Assembly (NCBI GenBank): GCA_013399015.1
Contig: VWZX01006125.1
Location: forward strand, 16,464 to 80,463
Origin: Galbula dea
Taxonomy: Eukaryota > Chordata > Aves > Piciformes > Galbulidae
Direction: 5' to 3'
DNA: 64,000 nt
The notes below the pieces were generated by a model, which worked only from the letters and a program-made list of their open reading frames with translations, was not told the origin of the DNA and did no database searches. Shown one piece after another: positions 24,301-38,019 of this stretch. Position numbers and translations under genes: made by a program. The first letter of the stretch is position 1, and each line of letters begins with the position of its first letter.

Positions 24301-27300
24301 TGAATGATGTCCTAGCCTCATTATGTCTACCTCTTGGCTGCGCCATATGCAATAATTGGACACAACATTTTCATTCTAAAAACTGGCTAGTATAGTGCAT
24401 TCTTCCTTAACAAGATGTGCATCCTTAGCATTAGGGTTCTTAGCTGGTGTATTCTTAACTCTGAACATCTCCACTTGCCACAGTGGATTCCTCTAGAGTT
24501 TAAGTGATGTTCAAAGTCTCTTCAGATATTAAAAAGATGTCAGCAGCTTACCTAGAAGACTGACTAAAGCTAGGCAGTAGTCCTCTGACCTCAAGAAACT
24601 CTCACAAAAAGGAAAAAAGCTTTCTTGGGGTTAGTCTGAGACTGCAGAATGCCTTCCCACAGAAGCTACAGATCATCAGAAATCTCATCACTCCTAGTAT
24701 TCCCTTCTGCAATAGCATATTGTTATAACTAATACGTACACATATATAGACTTTCATATGTTACAGACACAGTCTAAACTTACTGATACATTTATCTTGC
24801 TCCATAAATTTACAGAGCCTAGTATGGTTTTAAACAAAAAAAATCTAAGATTTTACAAAGAATCTAAGAATTTACAAATCTAAGAATTTACAAAGACATG
24901 GTAAGGATCTCAGAAGTTTTCTGGAGAGATCATAGTTCACAGAAAATGAAGACTCTATATGTTGTCTTTCCATTTTTGCCTATAGATCTACAACTAAACT
25001 CAATTTATTTTCCAATACTAATGGTACAGTGCTGATTCTTCTATTTGTCTAATTTTCACTAATTGTGTGTACCTGCTGTCTCTTCTAAGTGAGAAAGTTT
25101 ATTTAACTGTGTTACTTTTCACAGATCTCATTTCGGTTTTAGATACGACTCAGTGATCTCAGCGTACGCGCAGTTTTAAAGTAATTGCAGATCAAAATTT
25201 TACTACTCCTTTACTCAAATTCCTACATCAGAATACCACATTTCTACCAATTTTATGTAACCTCACCTTCAGAATGCACTGGTTTAGGGTTTTGTTGTTG
25301 TTGTTTCAAGTCAAGGGAAAAAAAAAAAAAATCATTCTCAACATCCTAGGACTCCTCCTAGGAAACAGGTTGAAGCGAGAATACTTTTACTGGGCCACAA
25401 CTTCGTTTTGGCACAGAAATGGACTGAACTGCTTTAATTGGCAGCTGGAAAGCCTGACTCACCCATGCTGGCATGCTGCCAGAATATTTAAGGGGAAAAA
25501 AAAGAAGGGGGGGGGGGGAAAAAAAGGTCCTTGTTTGAGGATCTGGTGGGAAGGATTGTATTCCTGTTTCTCCTTCAATGACAAATTCTCCTCCCATCTT
25601 CCACCTCTTCATTATCAGTTCAGTTGAAGCTACTGGAAAGGCATCTTTGACTAATTGATGATGGTAATATTACATAACGTTTACAGGCCTCTTTCAGATG
25701 AAAAATAATAAAGTTGTGACTTTATTGTTCTATCCTGACAGAGTAAATTAATGGTAAAATTTTACCTTGTTAGCACAACCACGTTTACAGTATTTTACAG
25801 TAGCGCATCAGCTGATAATCAGGACTAATTTTATCCTCCAAGAGGAATTCATATTTTACTGAAGACTAACTGTGAATGATGGTGAGTTAGCAGAAAGCTC
25901 AAAAAAAAAGACAACATTTTACCTGTACTGCTTATATGCTGACAGCTACAGGTAACAGTATTATCAGACTTTATAAATAAAGTAATTTTATTGTACGCTT
26001 GAGGTCTCTCTACAGCCTCAGGTTTCTTTACTTCTAGCTCCTAGCTAAGAGTATTGGGTTGGGCTGGTCACACATTTTTCCTGAGTTACTTCAGACCATT
26101 CTGTCCTTGTCATGCTGTCCAGCAGTGAAGGTTTTCTATCCTGGATGCTGGTGGCTCCAGGATTCCAGCTATGTATGTGGGTCTTGAAGCTCATGTCTCA
26201 GGACCGGTTCAGATTTGCTACTAGTACACGAGCCAGATTCCTTAGAGTTTACAGCTGCTGAGTACCACCATCAAGTAGTAAAACACCGCCTGAATGTCGT
26301 ATTTGTTAGAGGAAAAGCACTTTGATGAGAAAAAAAAATAACTCAAACTTTCAAAGAATTGTTTTGGAAACTGTTAAGAAATAGGATGATATCTCAAAAG
26401 TTGCATTTTGGAAAGGATGTATGAAAACAATCTGAAATTCACAACAGAGGTCAACAGGTTTACCGCTATATTTACCCAGTGCATAAGGAAATAATCCCTT
26501 AGGTTCTGCGATCCTATGTGGGCTGATTTTTAGGAAGAATGGTTTAATGTAATGGCTTCAACTACTGCAAATGAAGAGCAAATCAATACCTTGGCTCTGC
26601 CTTGGTCCCTTGGCCTGTTTTTCTTTATTTGGCTATCCCAGTGAAGCTAACCAGAAGACCCCATTCAGGGTTCACCCAGCATTATGGAAAAGCACAGAAC
26701 CGGGATGTTCAGCTCCTACATTTTCTTTACACAGACTCTATTGCAAAGTGGAAGCATCATGTGGAGCAGCATGAAAAGTCTGTATGACAGGTGTTGAGTG
26801 ATTAAATATCTCCAGCTGGAAAGTCCACAGGATCCTGAGCTAACATGTGCTAAGAAAGACAAATGAGTGCCTTTATCATAGATTAATTTATAAGACATGC
26901 TTTGTTTACACTAGACTTTCTTTGTGGGCAAGTATTTTTTTCAAACTTGGACTGCAGTCTAGAGAGTACTACCTGGTGGGACTGGTAGAATGCTGGTTTT
27001 CTGCTCTTTCTGAAAAGCATGATAAAAGACCTTTAATAGGTTTGGATGTGAGCAAGAAGCGAGGAATACTTTGTTCTTGGCTGGCCCTCTCAGAGACCCG
27101 GGAAAAGTCTGTTAAGGCTATTAACCTGCTCTCCTGAGACTCAAAAATCCCAGAGGGGAATGGTGCTACACAGCACTCACAGCAGCTATAACTTTGTAGG
27201 CGTTAGGGGAGCTGCTAAATAGCTAGGGCAGGAAAAAGCAGCTAATTCACTGAGTGCATCCAACAAGGGATGACTTTTAGGGGAATGCAAGACAACTATG

Positions 27301-29170
27301 TCCCCCTTTGCTAACAGAGAAATCAAAACTTATGTGTTTCTGTTTAAAACTCACAAGATTTTTCAGTGAAGTGTATTTCCTGCTATATTAGCAATGCATT
27401 TGCAACATATCTTTTATTAGGACGAATATTTTTCCCTGAAAAATTAATTTCAAGTATGAAAACACAAAACTTGGGAGAGCCACAGATGGCTCTCTGAAGA
27501 AAGTCAATTATTGCTGGTCCTGAACACAGGCCAGTAATCTTCAAAATCTAAGTCATAACCTTGAACCTTACAATGGCTGGACTACAGTTAGTGTATTAGA
27601 AAATCTATCATAGCTTCTTCTGAATTCCTCCATTCTCACTGGAATGAGAAAGCAGCTCCTATATTGGATGGCCAGGTAGGTTGCCCCACATTGCTCTATA
27701 CACCTTCAGCTAGCAGTTTTCACTGTCAGATTGTGAAGGAATTTGACTCTGCCTTAGCCTGAATTTGTGTGTTTCACTCTCTAAAGTGAAAACACTTGCC
27801 ACATAGCACCAAAGAATTTCAAAAAGTTTTACAAGGCCTTGTCAATTAGCATCTGTTAAGTGTTGTATCTCCTCCAGTGGAAGATACTACACCATGTTGC
27901 AGTAGCAAATATTTGCATTATGTTTGCTAGAAATTTGTAAGCCAGAATTCCCATGATTTTAGATTTTTCTGTGAGTGATTAACCTGTCTCTCATATGACT
28001 GACAATGAAAATATTTCGTTCTTCTTGTTGTTCCACTCTTGCAGAATGTAGGTTCTCAGGTTGGCTGCAACCTGGAGAACATGCCATTTTCACCCTGATC
28101 TATCAGAAGGATTGCTGACGTGGACAAGACTGAAAATATAAGGACATGGGTTCAATTTTAAACTTCTCCTTTGTGACTCCTATGGCTACAGTGGACAGGC
28201 TTTCTCAAGACCTTTCAGTTCTGTTCTTATGCTAATCAACAGTAAAACTTGCACTTTGCTCATCAACTGAATGAAACATTTAATTGTACCTATCAAAGGA
28301 CGTAACAGTTATTTTGATGGTAATTTAATACTTCTATACAGCTATGGGTGGGTCCTCATGGTAATCTAGCAAAGTAATGGCAATTATCTAGATGTCCTAG
28401 AACCAGATTTAAACTGGCTTTCCTAGAGAGTGATAAAAGCAATTACAAGTAGCAGGCTTCAACAAAAACCTCTTGGGACTTTAGATAAGCACATATCCCC
28501 AAAAAGTTTTTCCAAAGGTCTATACACACACTAGATACAAAAAAGAGTTAACACCATCCCAAATAGATACTTGATTTATTTACTGAAGTATTTTAAGAAG
28601 CTCAGAATGTGTTTTAAAAAATACACAGGCTGCTTGCTTTTTATTTCTTTTTCTTTTTTTTTTCTTTTTTTTTTTTTTTTTAGGAAAACAAAAAAAAATT
28701 TGGGGGAGCAAGGGTGACCTCCAGTGTGCAATAAGTTTATATCATTACAACTTAAATGTAACAAAATACTTCCTTGGCCTAACTTTAGTTTTGATCATCC
28801 TCCTAAACCAAATATTTACTTTATTTCTCGTGCACAACACAGAAATTCAAAACACTGCCTTCTGCTTTGAACTGTGATTTTCAGAAAACATTCCGAGCTT
28901 CTCTTTATTATAGAGAACACCACTGAAAAATAAATGGCTAATCAGAAAAATTAGAAAACTTGTTTCTTGCTCCTGTTCAAATGCAGATGATCACAGCCTG
29001 CATTTTTCTTCCAGAATAGAATAATTAGAATTAATAAATGTATTCCAGAAGCTTTTGTATTTAAGAGTACAAGAACATTACAGATTAGTAATGCAACAAC
29101 TGTGTACAAAATACCTCAACCCTACACTCCAACTTATGTTGCATTTCACTGCAAACCTGTGCAAATTTGA
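24301..29170. other. repeat-poor AT-rich DNA
   Basis: Almost 5 kb with no recognised transposon or exon. It holds simple runs only: A-run at 25319-25331, a 12-G run at 25507-25518 and a T-rich tract at 28637-28681. The 96-codon frame at 26847-27137 has no splice or family support. Confidence 0.5.
28637..28681. repeat. T-rich simple tract
   Basis: Forty-five bases of T runs with occasional C, ending in TAGG. No adjoining SINE or LINE body was found, so it is not obviously a retroposon tail. Confidence 0.85.
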
Positions 29171-29232
29171 AAATCATAGAGTCATTCAGGTTAGAAAAGA
29201 CCTCTAAGATCAAAAAGCCAAAACTATCATAA
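29171..29232 (-). repeat. CR1 3'-terminal relic, antisense
   Basis: AATCATAGAGTCATTCAGG and TTAGAAAAGACCTCTAAGATC are the CR1 tail and terminal block. It is the only transposon piece recognised between 24.3 and 44.7 kb. Confidence 0.75.
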
Positions 29233-31229
29233 GAACTTAAGCAAAAGATACACACGTGTATTTTAGTAAGCTAAGCATTTGCACAGTGTCTAATAAACTC
29301 CACAGAAACCTATACTGAGTATCATCTATTCAAGGAAAAAGTGAAGTCCAAGTTCCAAAAGTTAATTTTAGTATGTTGATGAGTTGTGTCAGATGGACAT
29401 CCCTGAATGAAATCTTTAATCAATGGTGTGTCTGTAATGAAAACCTAACAGATGCCATCACAACAAATTCAAAACTCAGAACATTTCTTTGCATTCCCAT
29501 TCCTTTTTGCTTCCATGATCAGAACACAACTTACCTTTTGATGATTAATTTTGAAATAGTTTTTCTAATAAATTAGGGAGCATGTTTTAGCTAACTGCAA
29601 GCACACAAAAGATCTAATTATGGGTGCCTAGTGGTGCTACTGTCTGTCAGCCTAAGTGTCATTCAGGGTCTGTCAGTGTTCCCATTATACATCCCTACTT
29701 TCAGAGGGTTATAATGTGAATGTTAAAATTTGCTTCAGGCTGATTCCTGGCACATTGTGCAAGGTATCAGGCTAGAAGTGTGGGGTTTTTCCTTCTAATT
29801 TTTTTTCTTTTTTTTTAAATTATCAAGTTTAGACATTTTAACCTATACCTACAGAAAAGTAAAATGCTAGTAGGAGCGTATGCTTTTCCAACTGGTAGTA
29901 ATATAAAAGCAGCTTATTGTTTTAGAAACTTGAATGCTGCATACTGATTATCCAAACGTAGAAGAAAGACCACCATTGCAGCATTTAAGTCAAACCATTT
30001 CACTTGCCTTCCTTATTCAACTAATCACACCACAGCCAAAGAACCTAATTTCATGATTGAGGATAGAGAGAGTTGGCCTTATGGTTTCATTGATCAGCAG
30101 ATTATGTATCTGTACATAGACTTGGAAATGCTCTGCTTTCTGATTCTTCCTTTGGACTTCCTGCACACTCCAGCATGAAGTATCTTCACACATTGTCAGG
30201 AGTATGTAAATGCTATATATCATTATACTGCACGCCTGATGCTTTACGATACTTATAATGCACATCACCACAAAGTCACAAACTTTGGCTTTCTCTACAC
30301 TAGAAAACAGTGTGTCATAGACTCAAGAGGTCAGTAAGAGCACACAAACTGTCCTAAACTAACACCAAAAATGCACGTTATCCACAATTCTAAATGCAAG
30401 ATGGCCACAGCGAATGGCAAACTGGCCAGAGAAGGAGCCAGTGTAGGTTGGCCAGTGCTCTGTGAAGTCCTCTCCCACTTTACTGCATGTGAACACACCG
30501 AAAGACCTTCAATCTCAGTAAAAGGAAAGTTCATTCAACAAGTTGTAGTAACATTAGGAAAGATTTAAAGGACACTACATGAACAAAACTATTTTTCTTT
30601 CCAAGACAGACAAACCTATTAGCATTAGTGGATACACTTCTACATGGGTTCTCAACATAAAACAAAAAAGTCCCAAATTCAGCATGTCACAGGTCTTAGC
30701 TGAATCAAGGCCCAGCTCAAGTCATCTTATGACTAATCATTTTAAGATTAGGGAGCTTTAATTTAGTTACATTGTAAACTGCAAATGTCTTGCTTCACCA
30801 TCATTAGAACAGGTAAAAATAAATGAAAATCAAAACACTGCTCAAAACCTTAGCAGGAGTACTAGAGATGTTCTATCAACAAGTCTAAATAATCACCCTG
30901 AATTTACTCATATTATGTGCATGTGCATACCAGTGTATAAACACCTACAGCGATTTCTGTCCACTCATCTCACCCATCTTTCCTCTTTTTCTTAAAGTAA
31001 ATTCATGCTTACCCATTGACTTTAATGCAGGGTTTTAGCAATCTGCAGGTTTTTTAAGTGAAGACCTTCCCCCTGCCCTCTCTCCGTGTATCAGGAGACC
31101 ATTTTAATTCACTCACCAAGAAATTCTCAGAGGGGCTGGTATATGTGGTAACATAGGAGCCAATATCGCAGCTATCAGTTTTCATACAGCCTGGCTGGAC
31201 CTTTACATTACTGCTGCCCCACATTTATT
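29233..31229. other. repeat-poor AT-rich DNA
   Basis: No recognised gene or transposon. The minus frames at 30017-30271 and 30331-30534 lack splice or family support. Confidence 0.45.
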
Positions 31230-31440
31230 GTTTGTTCATTGCAGCTGTCAGCATCGCCTGACAGCATATTATGGAGTACATGGCCACAAAGTCAGTATCA
31301 ATCAGGCCGTGATCATGCAGATAAAAGTAGCAGACTATTGATAATAGGCCTTAAATCAGATCATCATGGCTTATGTATCAAATTCTTAAAAGCTAGTAGC
31401 CTTGCGGGACTTCCTGCTCACTTCCATCTGCTCTAAAACA
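31230..31440. promoter_or_regulatory. candidate conserved non-coding element
   Basis: A dense, non-repetitive block with no long frame. It contains the inverted pair GCTGTCAG (31244-31251) and CTGACAGC (31258-31265), each holding a TGACAG core as bound by TALE homeodomain factors (MEIS/TGIF). A GATA core lies nearby in CAGATAAA. Conservation is inferred from texture and not measured. Confidence 0.3.
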
Positions 31441-32169
31441 AACCAACTTATGTAACACCCCCAAACTTTATAGGACTGTGTAAATAACAACACTAAAAAT
31501 AAGTGACAAAGCCCCACCACGTTCTGCAAGTCAAGGTGAGAACTGGCAGAGATTTGCACCAACTGCCTTCTGAGCTATGCACGGCAGAAATCGTACACAA
31601 TACCTGCCATTACTCTAACACTCTTCCTCCCCCCCTCCCCGCCCCCCACTGGTAACAGCAGTTTTGTTGTGCCTTGAAACTCTCTCACTTCAAAAGCACT
31701 TCAACTTGATATGGCCATTTAACGAGAAAAACGGGAGAACGTGTATAGTTTAGCGGCATTCTTCACCAAACTGAAAGCACCATGTTAAAAACAAAAGGAT
31801 CTAATTTGTCCTAGACATAAATAATAAAACAAAAACAAGCGTTGCATGCAAATTTAGTAACATAAAATTTTAGGTGATAAACAGAATGGAGCCTGGCTTC
31901 TTGTTTAGTATTCCTTAGTTATCACCATAATTGCTGCATGTCTGTCATCACCAGCAAAAGAAAAAAGTGTCTCTCTCAGCTGCTCCCCTGCTTGTTTTGT
32001 TCACTGTATTCTTGTAAAGTGGGAGAAAATAAGTGTCATTTAATGAATAGTGCTATTCTTTGTCTGACAGCTTCATATCTGTTAGGTGTAGGAGGCCTAG
32101 TACTTTCCTTTTCTGATAATGTTTTTGACAGTGTGCTAAATTCCTCCCCCAAAAGGCCGGCGTATATAT

Positions 32170-32560
32170 TCTGCTAAAAGAGGCTTCATCTATCCTGAAT
32201 GGATGCCCTCTTTTAACCCCCTTCAGCTTCTGTTCTTACATTAATTGAGCTGATCAGATTGAGCATATGAATTTGTCTTTGATGTATTCGTATGTTTAGT
32301 TGACGCTGCTCGCGCTCCCATTGGCAGCGGGCAGAGCTCTCAGACAAATAGGGCTGTTGCCATAGTAACAAGCAATAGCTAGGGATCTCTTGAAAAATAT
32401 TTTTATTTCAAAATTCAAACTGGAAAATTCTCACTGGATATGGTTCTCGGTTCTAAACGTGTCATATCTAATGATGAATGCAATTAGGAATCCCACCAGT
32501 GTTTTAAATAATAAATTAGGCTAATTTTCTAGGCCTGGCATGATGACATACAAATACTAA
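32170..32560. promoter_or_regulatory. candidate enhancer or promoter-like element with CCAAT and X-box
   Basis: Within AT-rich DNA, 32302-32345 is a small CpG-bearing patch (GACGCTGCTCGCGCTCCC). It has ATTGG at 32320-32324 (CCAAT on the minus strand). An RFX X-box, GTTGCCATAGTAAC, follows at 32356-32369. A stem TAAAAGAGG/CCTCTTTTA (32175-32183 and 32207-32215) lies upstream. CTTTGATG near 32276 fits TCF/LEF. No coding frame is present. Confidence 0.4.
32356..32369 (+). promoter_or_regulatory. RFX X-box match
   Basis: GTTGCCATAGTAAC matches the full palindromic RFX consensus GTNRCC-NN-RGYAAC. A match is expected only about once per 500 kb of random sequence. Binding is inferred. Confidence 0.5.
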
Positions 32561-35379
32561 AAAGGAATCTCTTTTTTTGGTTGTTGTTTTTGGTTTTTTT
32601 ATCCATGACAAAAGACTTAGTAATGACTTTTGTTCTTAGGATTTCAAAATTAATTGAATGGTGGAAGAATGATATAGCTGCCTATGTGCTGAAGATGAGA
32701 AGCCTAGAGGTAAACTACTTTTTTTTTTTTTTTAAGTACTTCAAGCTGCTCCGATATTTGGTTATTCCATGTAAAAGCAGGTGAAGAAATCATTCTACAA
32801 ATGCTATAGCAGTTGGTAAATCTCAAAGGATGAAAAATGCCCATAGCCGTTTTTAATTACTGAGCATGAAAAGAGGAGAGATGTTGAACATAAGTTTTGG
32901 AGGCCCTTACAATCTGAGAATGCCAGGATTTTAGCCCTTACTAAAAACTCATTTGAAGGAAACAATAAAAATACCTAACAGTTTAAAAAACATAAATAAT
33001 AAAAGTGCTTCTGGTGAGTAGGCTATGATGGCTTGTAATTAAAACACATATTTTGTATTAATCTGTCTACTGTTATTTTTTCTGGAAATTAGCTTCCTGA
33101 CTTTGGCTTTTAAGATACTGCCTGTCAATGTGCAGTAATAGAGTTTCAGGGTTCTGCTTCAACATATAATTATAGCGCATTGAAATCCATTGATATTATC
33201 ATCTTTTATGCTACTTCCAATTAGACTTGTTCCATCTTGAGGGGTCAATCCCTTCTATCTCAGCATTCAGGAAAATTCAGTTAAATGTTAAAAGTTGACA
33301 ATTCCCTTAGAAACTAGTTTATGTTCTAAGTACTTCACTTGAAATCTACAGTACAGCTGCAGTTGTCATAAGGGGAAGATAGTTTTAAGAAGTCTCAGGG
33401 TCATACTCACACAGAAAGAGTCAGGGTGTTGGGAAGAAAAACTTAAAAAACCTCTTCCACTATACTAATTCTGTCAGTCTTAGGTATAGACTTGTTTTCT
33501 GAAGATGATGCTTATTAGGCAGAGAAAACAAGCAAAAACACCCCAACCCATTTCTATTTTATCAATTGTCACTCTTCTCTCCTCTGCTTATTTTACAGGT
33601 AAGGAATTCTATATATTTTACATGTGTTCTACAATTTCAAGGAAATTTTTTACAATACTTTAACTGTTAAAAGAAAAACAAAAATTCAATAACATGGTCA
33701 CCTCAGAGGAAATCATGGTCTTACTGAAATTTTGTTGTCTTCATTAGACTCACACTTTCAGTCTGGGAATGTCTCCTATTAAATCAAGTGAAAATAAAGA
33801 CCCAGGCCATTGTGAAAGTCCATTTAGGAGCAAAGCATACCAATGCTTTACCAGTTTGTTGTCTTCTCACGATGAGATTACAACATTAGGCTCTGGATAT
33901 GCTTCAGATAATGCATTTTCAATTCTTAAGGCAGATTCCCAACGTAGCTATGTAGGGTTTTATTGCCTTAAAAAGAGACATAAATGACATTATAAATCAC
34001 TTTGTTTCAATTTAATAAAGTGGTGCTTGTTTTAGAAATTTCTAGCATTATACATTCGATTATGGTCAATTTAATCTTTTTTACTTCTGTACACAGAAGT
34101 AGCTACTCTGATGATAGTTTTGAATTATAGTTTCTGTATTTTTAACAAAATAGGAGCTGCTTTATCTCAGCCAAAAAAATATTCTGCACAACATAATTTG
34201 GCATGAAGCAACAGCGGATGGGGCGGTCTTTCCAAGAGGACTTATCAGGGAGAGAACAGTACAACTAATTTTTAGTCAATATAAATAATAAAAGTTAACA
34301 AAATGGAAGATAAAACGTAACTTTTTCTATCTTCATTAGCAGCATTTATCAAATTGTAGGGTATAGCCATCTGATTGGATAACAATCAGAGCCAGGTAGC
34401 CTTGATGTTGACCGGAGAGATGTGTGGACTTGTATGACAGAGGACTGGGGCACACATCCCACCAGGTGACACACATCCCCTTAGGCCTTGTTCTAAACAT
34501 ACCATCACAATCCTTAACAATCTATTTTTGAAATCAGGTAAGTTCAGCTTGTCATGGTACAAAATCCACCAGTAACACTGTTAACACATAGGACTGGACC
34601 TGAAAAGAAACATGAAGTTGTAATTTAGTTCACGAATATGGGAGTGTATATGTGTTTTGTAAGTCTGAATCACATAGTCCTCCAAGAAAATGAACATCTC
34701 AGTAGGGGAAGAAATACCTTACAGCAGGCAGAAAAGAACTGTTCAAAAACACATTATGCTAACTATTGATAGCAATAGTTCATTACACTTGAAAGGTTAT
34801 TTCAGCCCTGATGGCAGATTAGGGACTGATTCTGTATGCATGAAATCAATACATAACCTACAAAAAAATATGTGGATGCTTAATTAATTAAAGGTATTTG
34901 TAAACAAAAAATATTTGCTTTAATTTAGCAAAAATATTTAAATCATAGTAAAAGTCAAAATAAAACCAGGATGTATAAAACACAGAATAGGATGCTCTGA
35001 AAAAAAAAAAAAAAAAATGTAAGGCACTGGGTGGATGGAGAAATTAGTTTTATTGGTAGTAAAAGATTATAAGACATGTGGTGATGATTCTGTTTTCTGG
35101 GCTTAATTTCTCTAATTTTATATTGATGTTTCGTATCAATCAGTTCCATCCTGAACTTTCCAACTGCAGAAATTCCATCACTATTAAAAATAGAAGATAT
35201 TACTCTAATAGGAACTGTGAACTACTCACCATGAAATGCAACTATATAACTAAGGTAAAAGCACCGCAGTTTACTTATTTCTAAAATGATTTTCTGAATC
35301 TTAAAATGTTTTAAAAGTTGCCATAACTATTTCCTTAACCATGACCTAGCCCTAAGACTACGCAGACTATCCTATTTTC
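32561..35379. other. repeat-poor AT-rich DNA
   Basis: No transposon recognised. T-run at 32719-32735 and A-run at 35000-35016. The 72-codon frame at 33769-33987 lies in a non-repetitive patch with no splice support. Confidence 0.45.
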
Positions 35380-35900
35380 AGTAAAATCATCTAATCCAAA
35401 GATTAATGGATTTAGTGAGACGGACTTTGGACAAGAGCTGGGGTGATGATCTTGTCACAATGGAATAAAAGGTCCATTCACTATTAAAATGAATCCAAAT
35501 CAATATTCAGCACTATAATCAAAACAAATGGAAAGAATTTCCCTTTATGAAAAGTAATCAGTGCAGAACTTAAATCCATAACTGAATTAATCTCACCTAA
35601 ACAACCTTTCAGAATTCACACAATCAGGAAAGAAATTAAATGACACTGAGCGCAGGTTGCTGACAACGCAGGTCTGTTTAAAGCCCTTTTAAACAGGATT
35701 GGTTTTAAAAAGTAAAAATAAATTTGACTGGGTAAGATGAGCATTGTGTCTGGCTGAAGTTATTCCAACGGAGCCACTGATTTCTACTGATGCACAGTGA
35801 AAATCAATAAACTAATTAATGAATTCTTTGATCTCAAATTAAAAAGATTCCGGATTGCAAGATTTATCAGAAGACCACAGAACTATGGGTGATAACATCC
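35380..35900. promoter_or_regulatory. candidate conserved non-coding element
   Basis: A non-repetitive block with facing homeodomain-type sites AATCCA (35393-35398) and TGGATT (35407-35412). It also has a hairpin CTGTTTAAA (35674-35682)/TTTAAACAG (35688-35696) whose arms hold forkhead-like TGTTTA. ACTAATTAATGAATTC-type homeobox sequence lies near 35810-35830. Function and conservation are inference. Confidence 0.28.
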
Positions 35901-38019
35901 TTAGATGATGAACCAACATGTTAGCTGCTAATTTGGGTAGAATAGCAGTTTTTTCTCAGTACACATTTACATTCAATTATAATGTTTAAAAACAGTGAAA
36001 AAAAGAAGTGTGTTCCAAGTCTGCTTAACCCACATCTGAACTTGGATGTTGCTGCTCATTGAGGGAAAAGTATGCTGAAAGGATGAAACAGAAAGGACAG
36101 GCACCACAGAAAATTCTTGGAATTAAAAATAACATGTCATTGTATGGTATTTTCAATTCAGTGCAATTGCAGCTTCCTACAACTTAACTAGAAGTTACTT
36201 AACTTTTTTCGGACAACCTTCCTCATTTTCTTGAGGTAAAAAAATTGGTGTAAGCCAGTCAGCTCCAACTATTTCTCTTCCACCCCAAAATAGGGTTGAA
36301 AACCCCAATTCTGCAAACACATCTTTTTCATGTGATTAAATGCACTGAAGTTACATCCCTGAACTTTAATCCGGAAAACATATGAACTTGGTGTCAATGT
36401 AATTAAATACATGGTTTAGGTTAACCATCTGCCTAACAGCCTTTTGGAACTGTTGTCTTACTCAAGTCCTTAGCACAGGGCTAACTAATTTTTTCCCTGC
36501 TATTTCTTAAACTTTTATCCATTTTATAATATGAATTTGTCTAAATTGCAACATAATGTTTCAAAATCTTAAGTCTAGAAATAGGTCAAGAGCCACACAG
36601 TAATTATAAAAGACACTCTGTAACAAATATATGGGTTTATCTTTACATCAAACATTTACTTCCTTGAAAGCATCTAAAGCCAATGGGAATTTTCATTCTG
36701 GTAGACTATGCAACAGCCTCTACAGTGTATAGGCACACTTTGCACTCCAGCTGTAGCAGTAAAATTACTGCAACTGTAATTCTCTTAATATTTAAATAAT
36801 ATATTAAAATTTAATTTTCAGCACCTGGAAGAATCTGTTTGTGTGCCAGCAAATGAGGTAGTTGGGCCTGGAGCTCCTATACATATGGGACTCAAAACCA
36901 ACCTATCACAAATAATTACTAAGCTAGAGCAGCTGTACTCACCACACTCGTCATTTAAAAACCAGGTCAAAGTTGCCTCCATTCTTGTTTCTATTTTCCA
37001 GGATTGCTGTAAATCAATTCTATCATCATCATCATCATCTTTGTGCTGCTTTATTTTTGTTAACACATTAAAATTATTTTTATGGTTAATTATTACAAGG
37101 GAAATATCATAATATACCAGAGAGTTTTAGCTTTTCCCATATCCCAGACATTAAATAGATTTAGGATTTATGAGAGATTGTAAAAACATGCAATGTTTAC
37201 CTTCTATAGTACATTTTTCAAAAGAATATGAGCAACTACTGTAATATGAAAATGCATTTACTGATATACCACATACATGCACTACACAGAGACATACAAG
37301 TGGTACTGGAGCACAATTCACCACACACACACACACAGAAAAGATAAGATATATGCACCTGTTTTAAGAACAAAATATGTCATGAGGCTTAAAAACGAAA
37401 AAGCTTGTTTGTATTATAGGCTTTCATTTATTTTTTGTTGGCAGTTTTCAGGAGGAAAGTATTTCTTTTAAAAGCATTTTCCAAATTATGTGCTTTCAGA
37501 CACACTTTGTTTTCAACTGATTTTGAGAAGTTGCTTTCTAGCAGCCACTACCAACTTCACAATCGCCTGTGAAGAAAGGGCCTGTGTGCCATCTTTTTTA
37601 TCTCAGACCTTTTCAGAATTTATTTAGACTAATATAATCTGAGATCATATTTTTTACCACTTACATGGAATTTCTAATGTCTGTACTGAATTTGAAAATT
37701 TTTTAGAGTCCAGAAAAATTCAGCTAGAGGTATTTCCATGAATATTTTTAAGATACTCTAACCTGCATTCCTATACACAAAAATAAAAAGACCCATAATG
37801 AAAACCATGTATTTTATAATGACATACATAGGAATAAACCACATTAAACTTCATGGGGAGAGAACCAAGCATTTATACACTATTACCTTCAATCACTTGA
37901 ATGCAAGTCATTCATACCACCACTATTGCTAACAAGGCATCCAATTTACCAAACAATGAATATTGAAATTACGTTTAAAAGGTACAAATGACTGTCCAAA
38001 GAATGACACTGAAAAATAT
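35901..38019. other. repeat-poor DNA with small microsatellites
   Basis: Contains (ATC)n at 37020-37040 and (CA)n at 37320-37337. No gene or transposon recognised. Confidence 0.5.

Noticed and set aside
26847..27137. 96-codon plus-strand frame
   Set aside because: No acceptor or donor in phase and no recognisable protein features; length is within chance for 64 kb.
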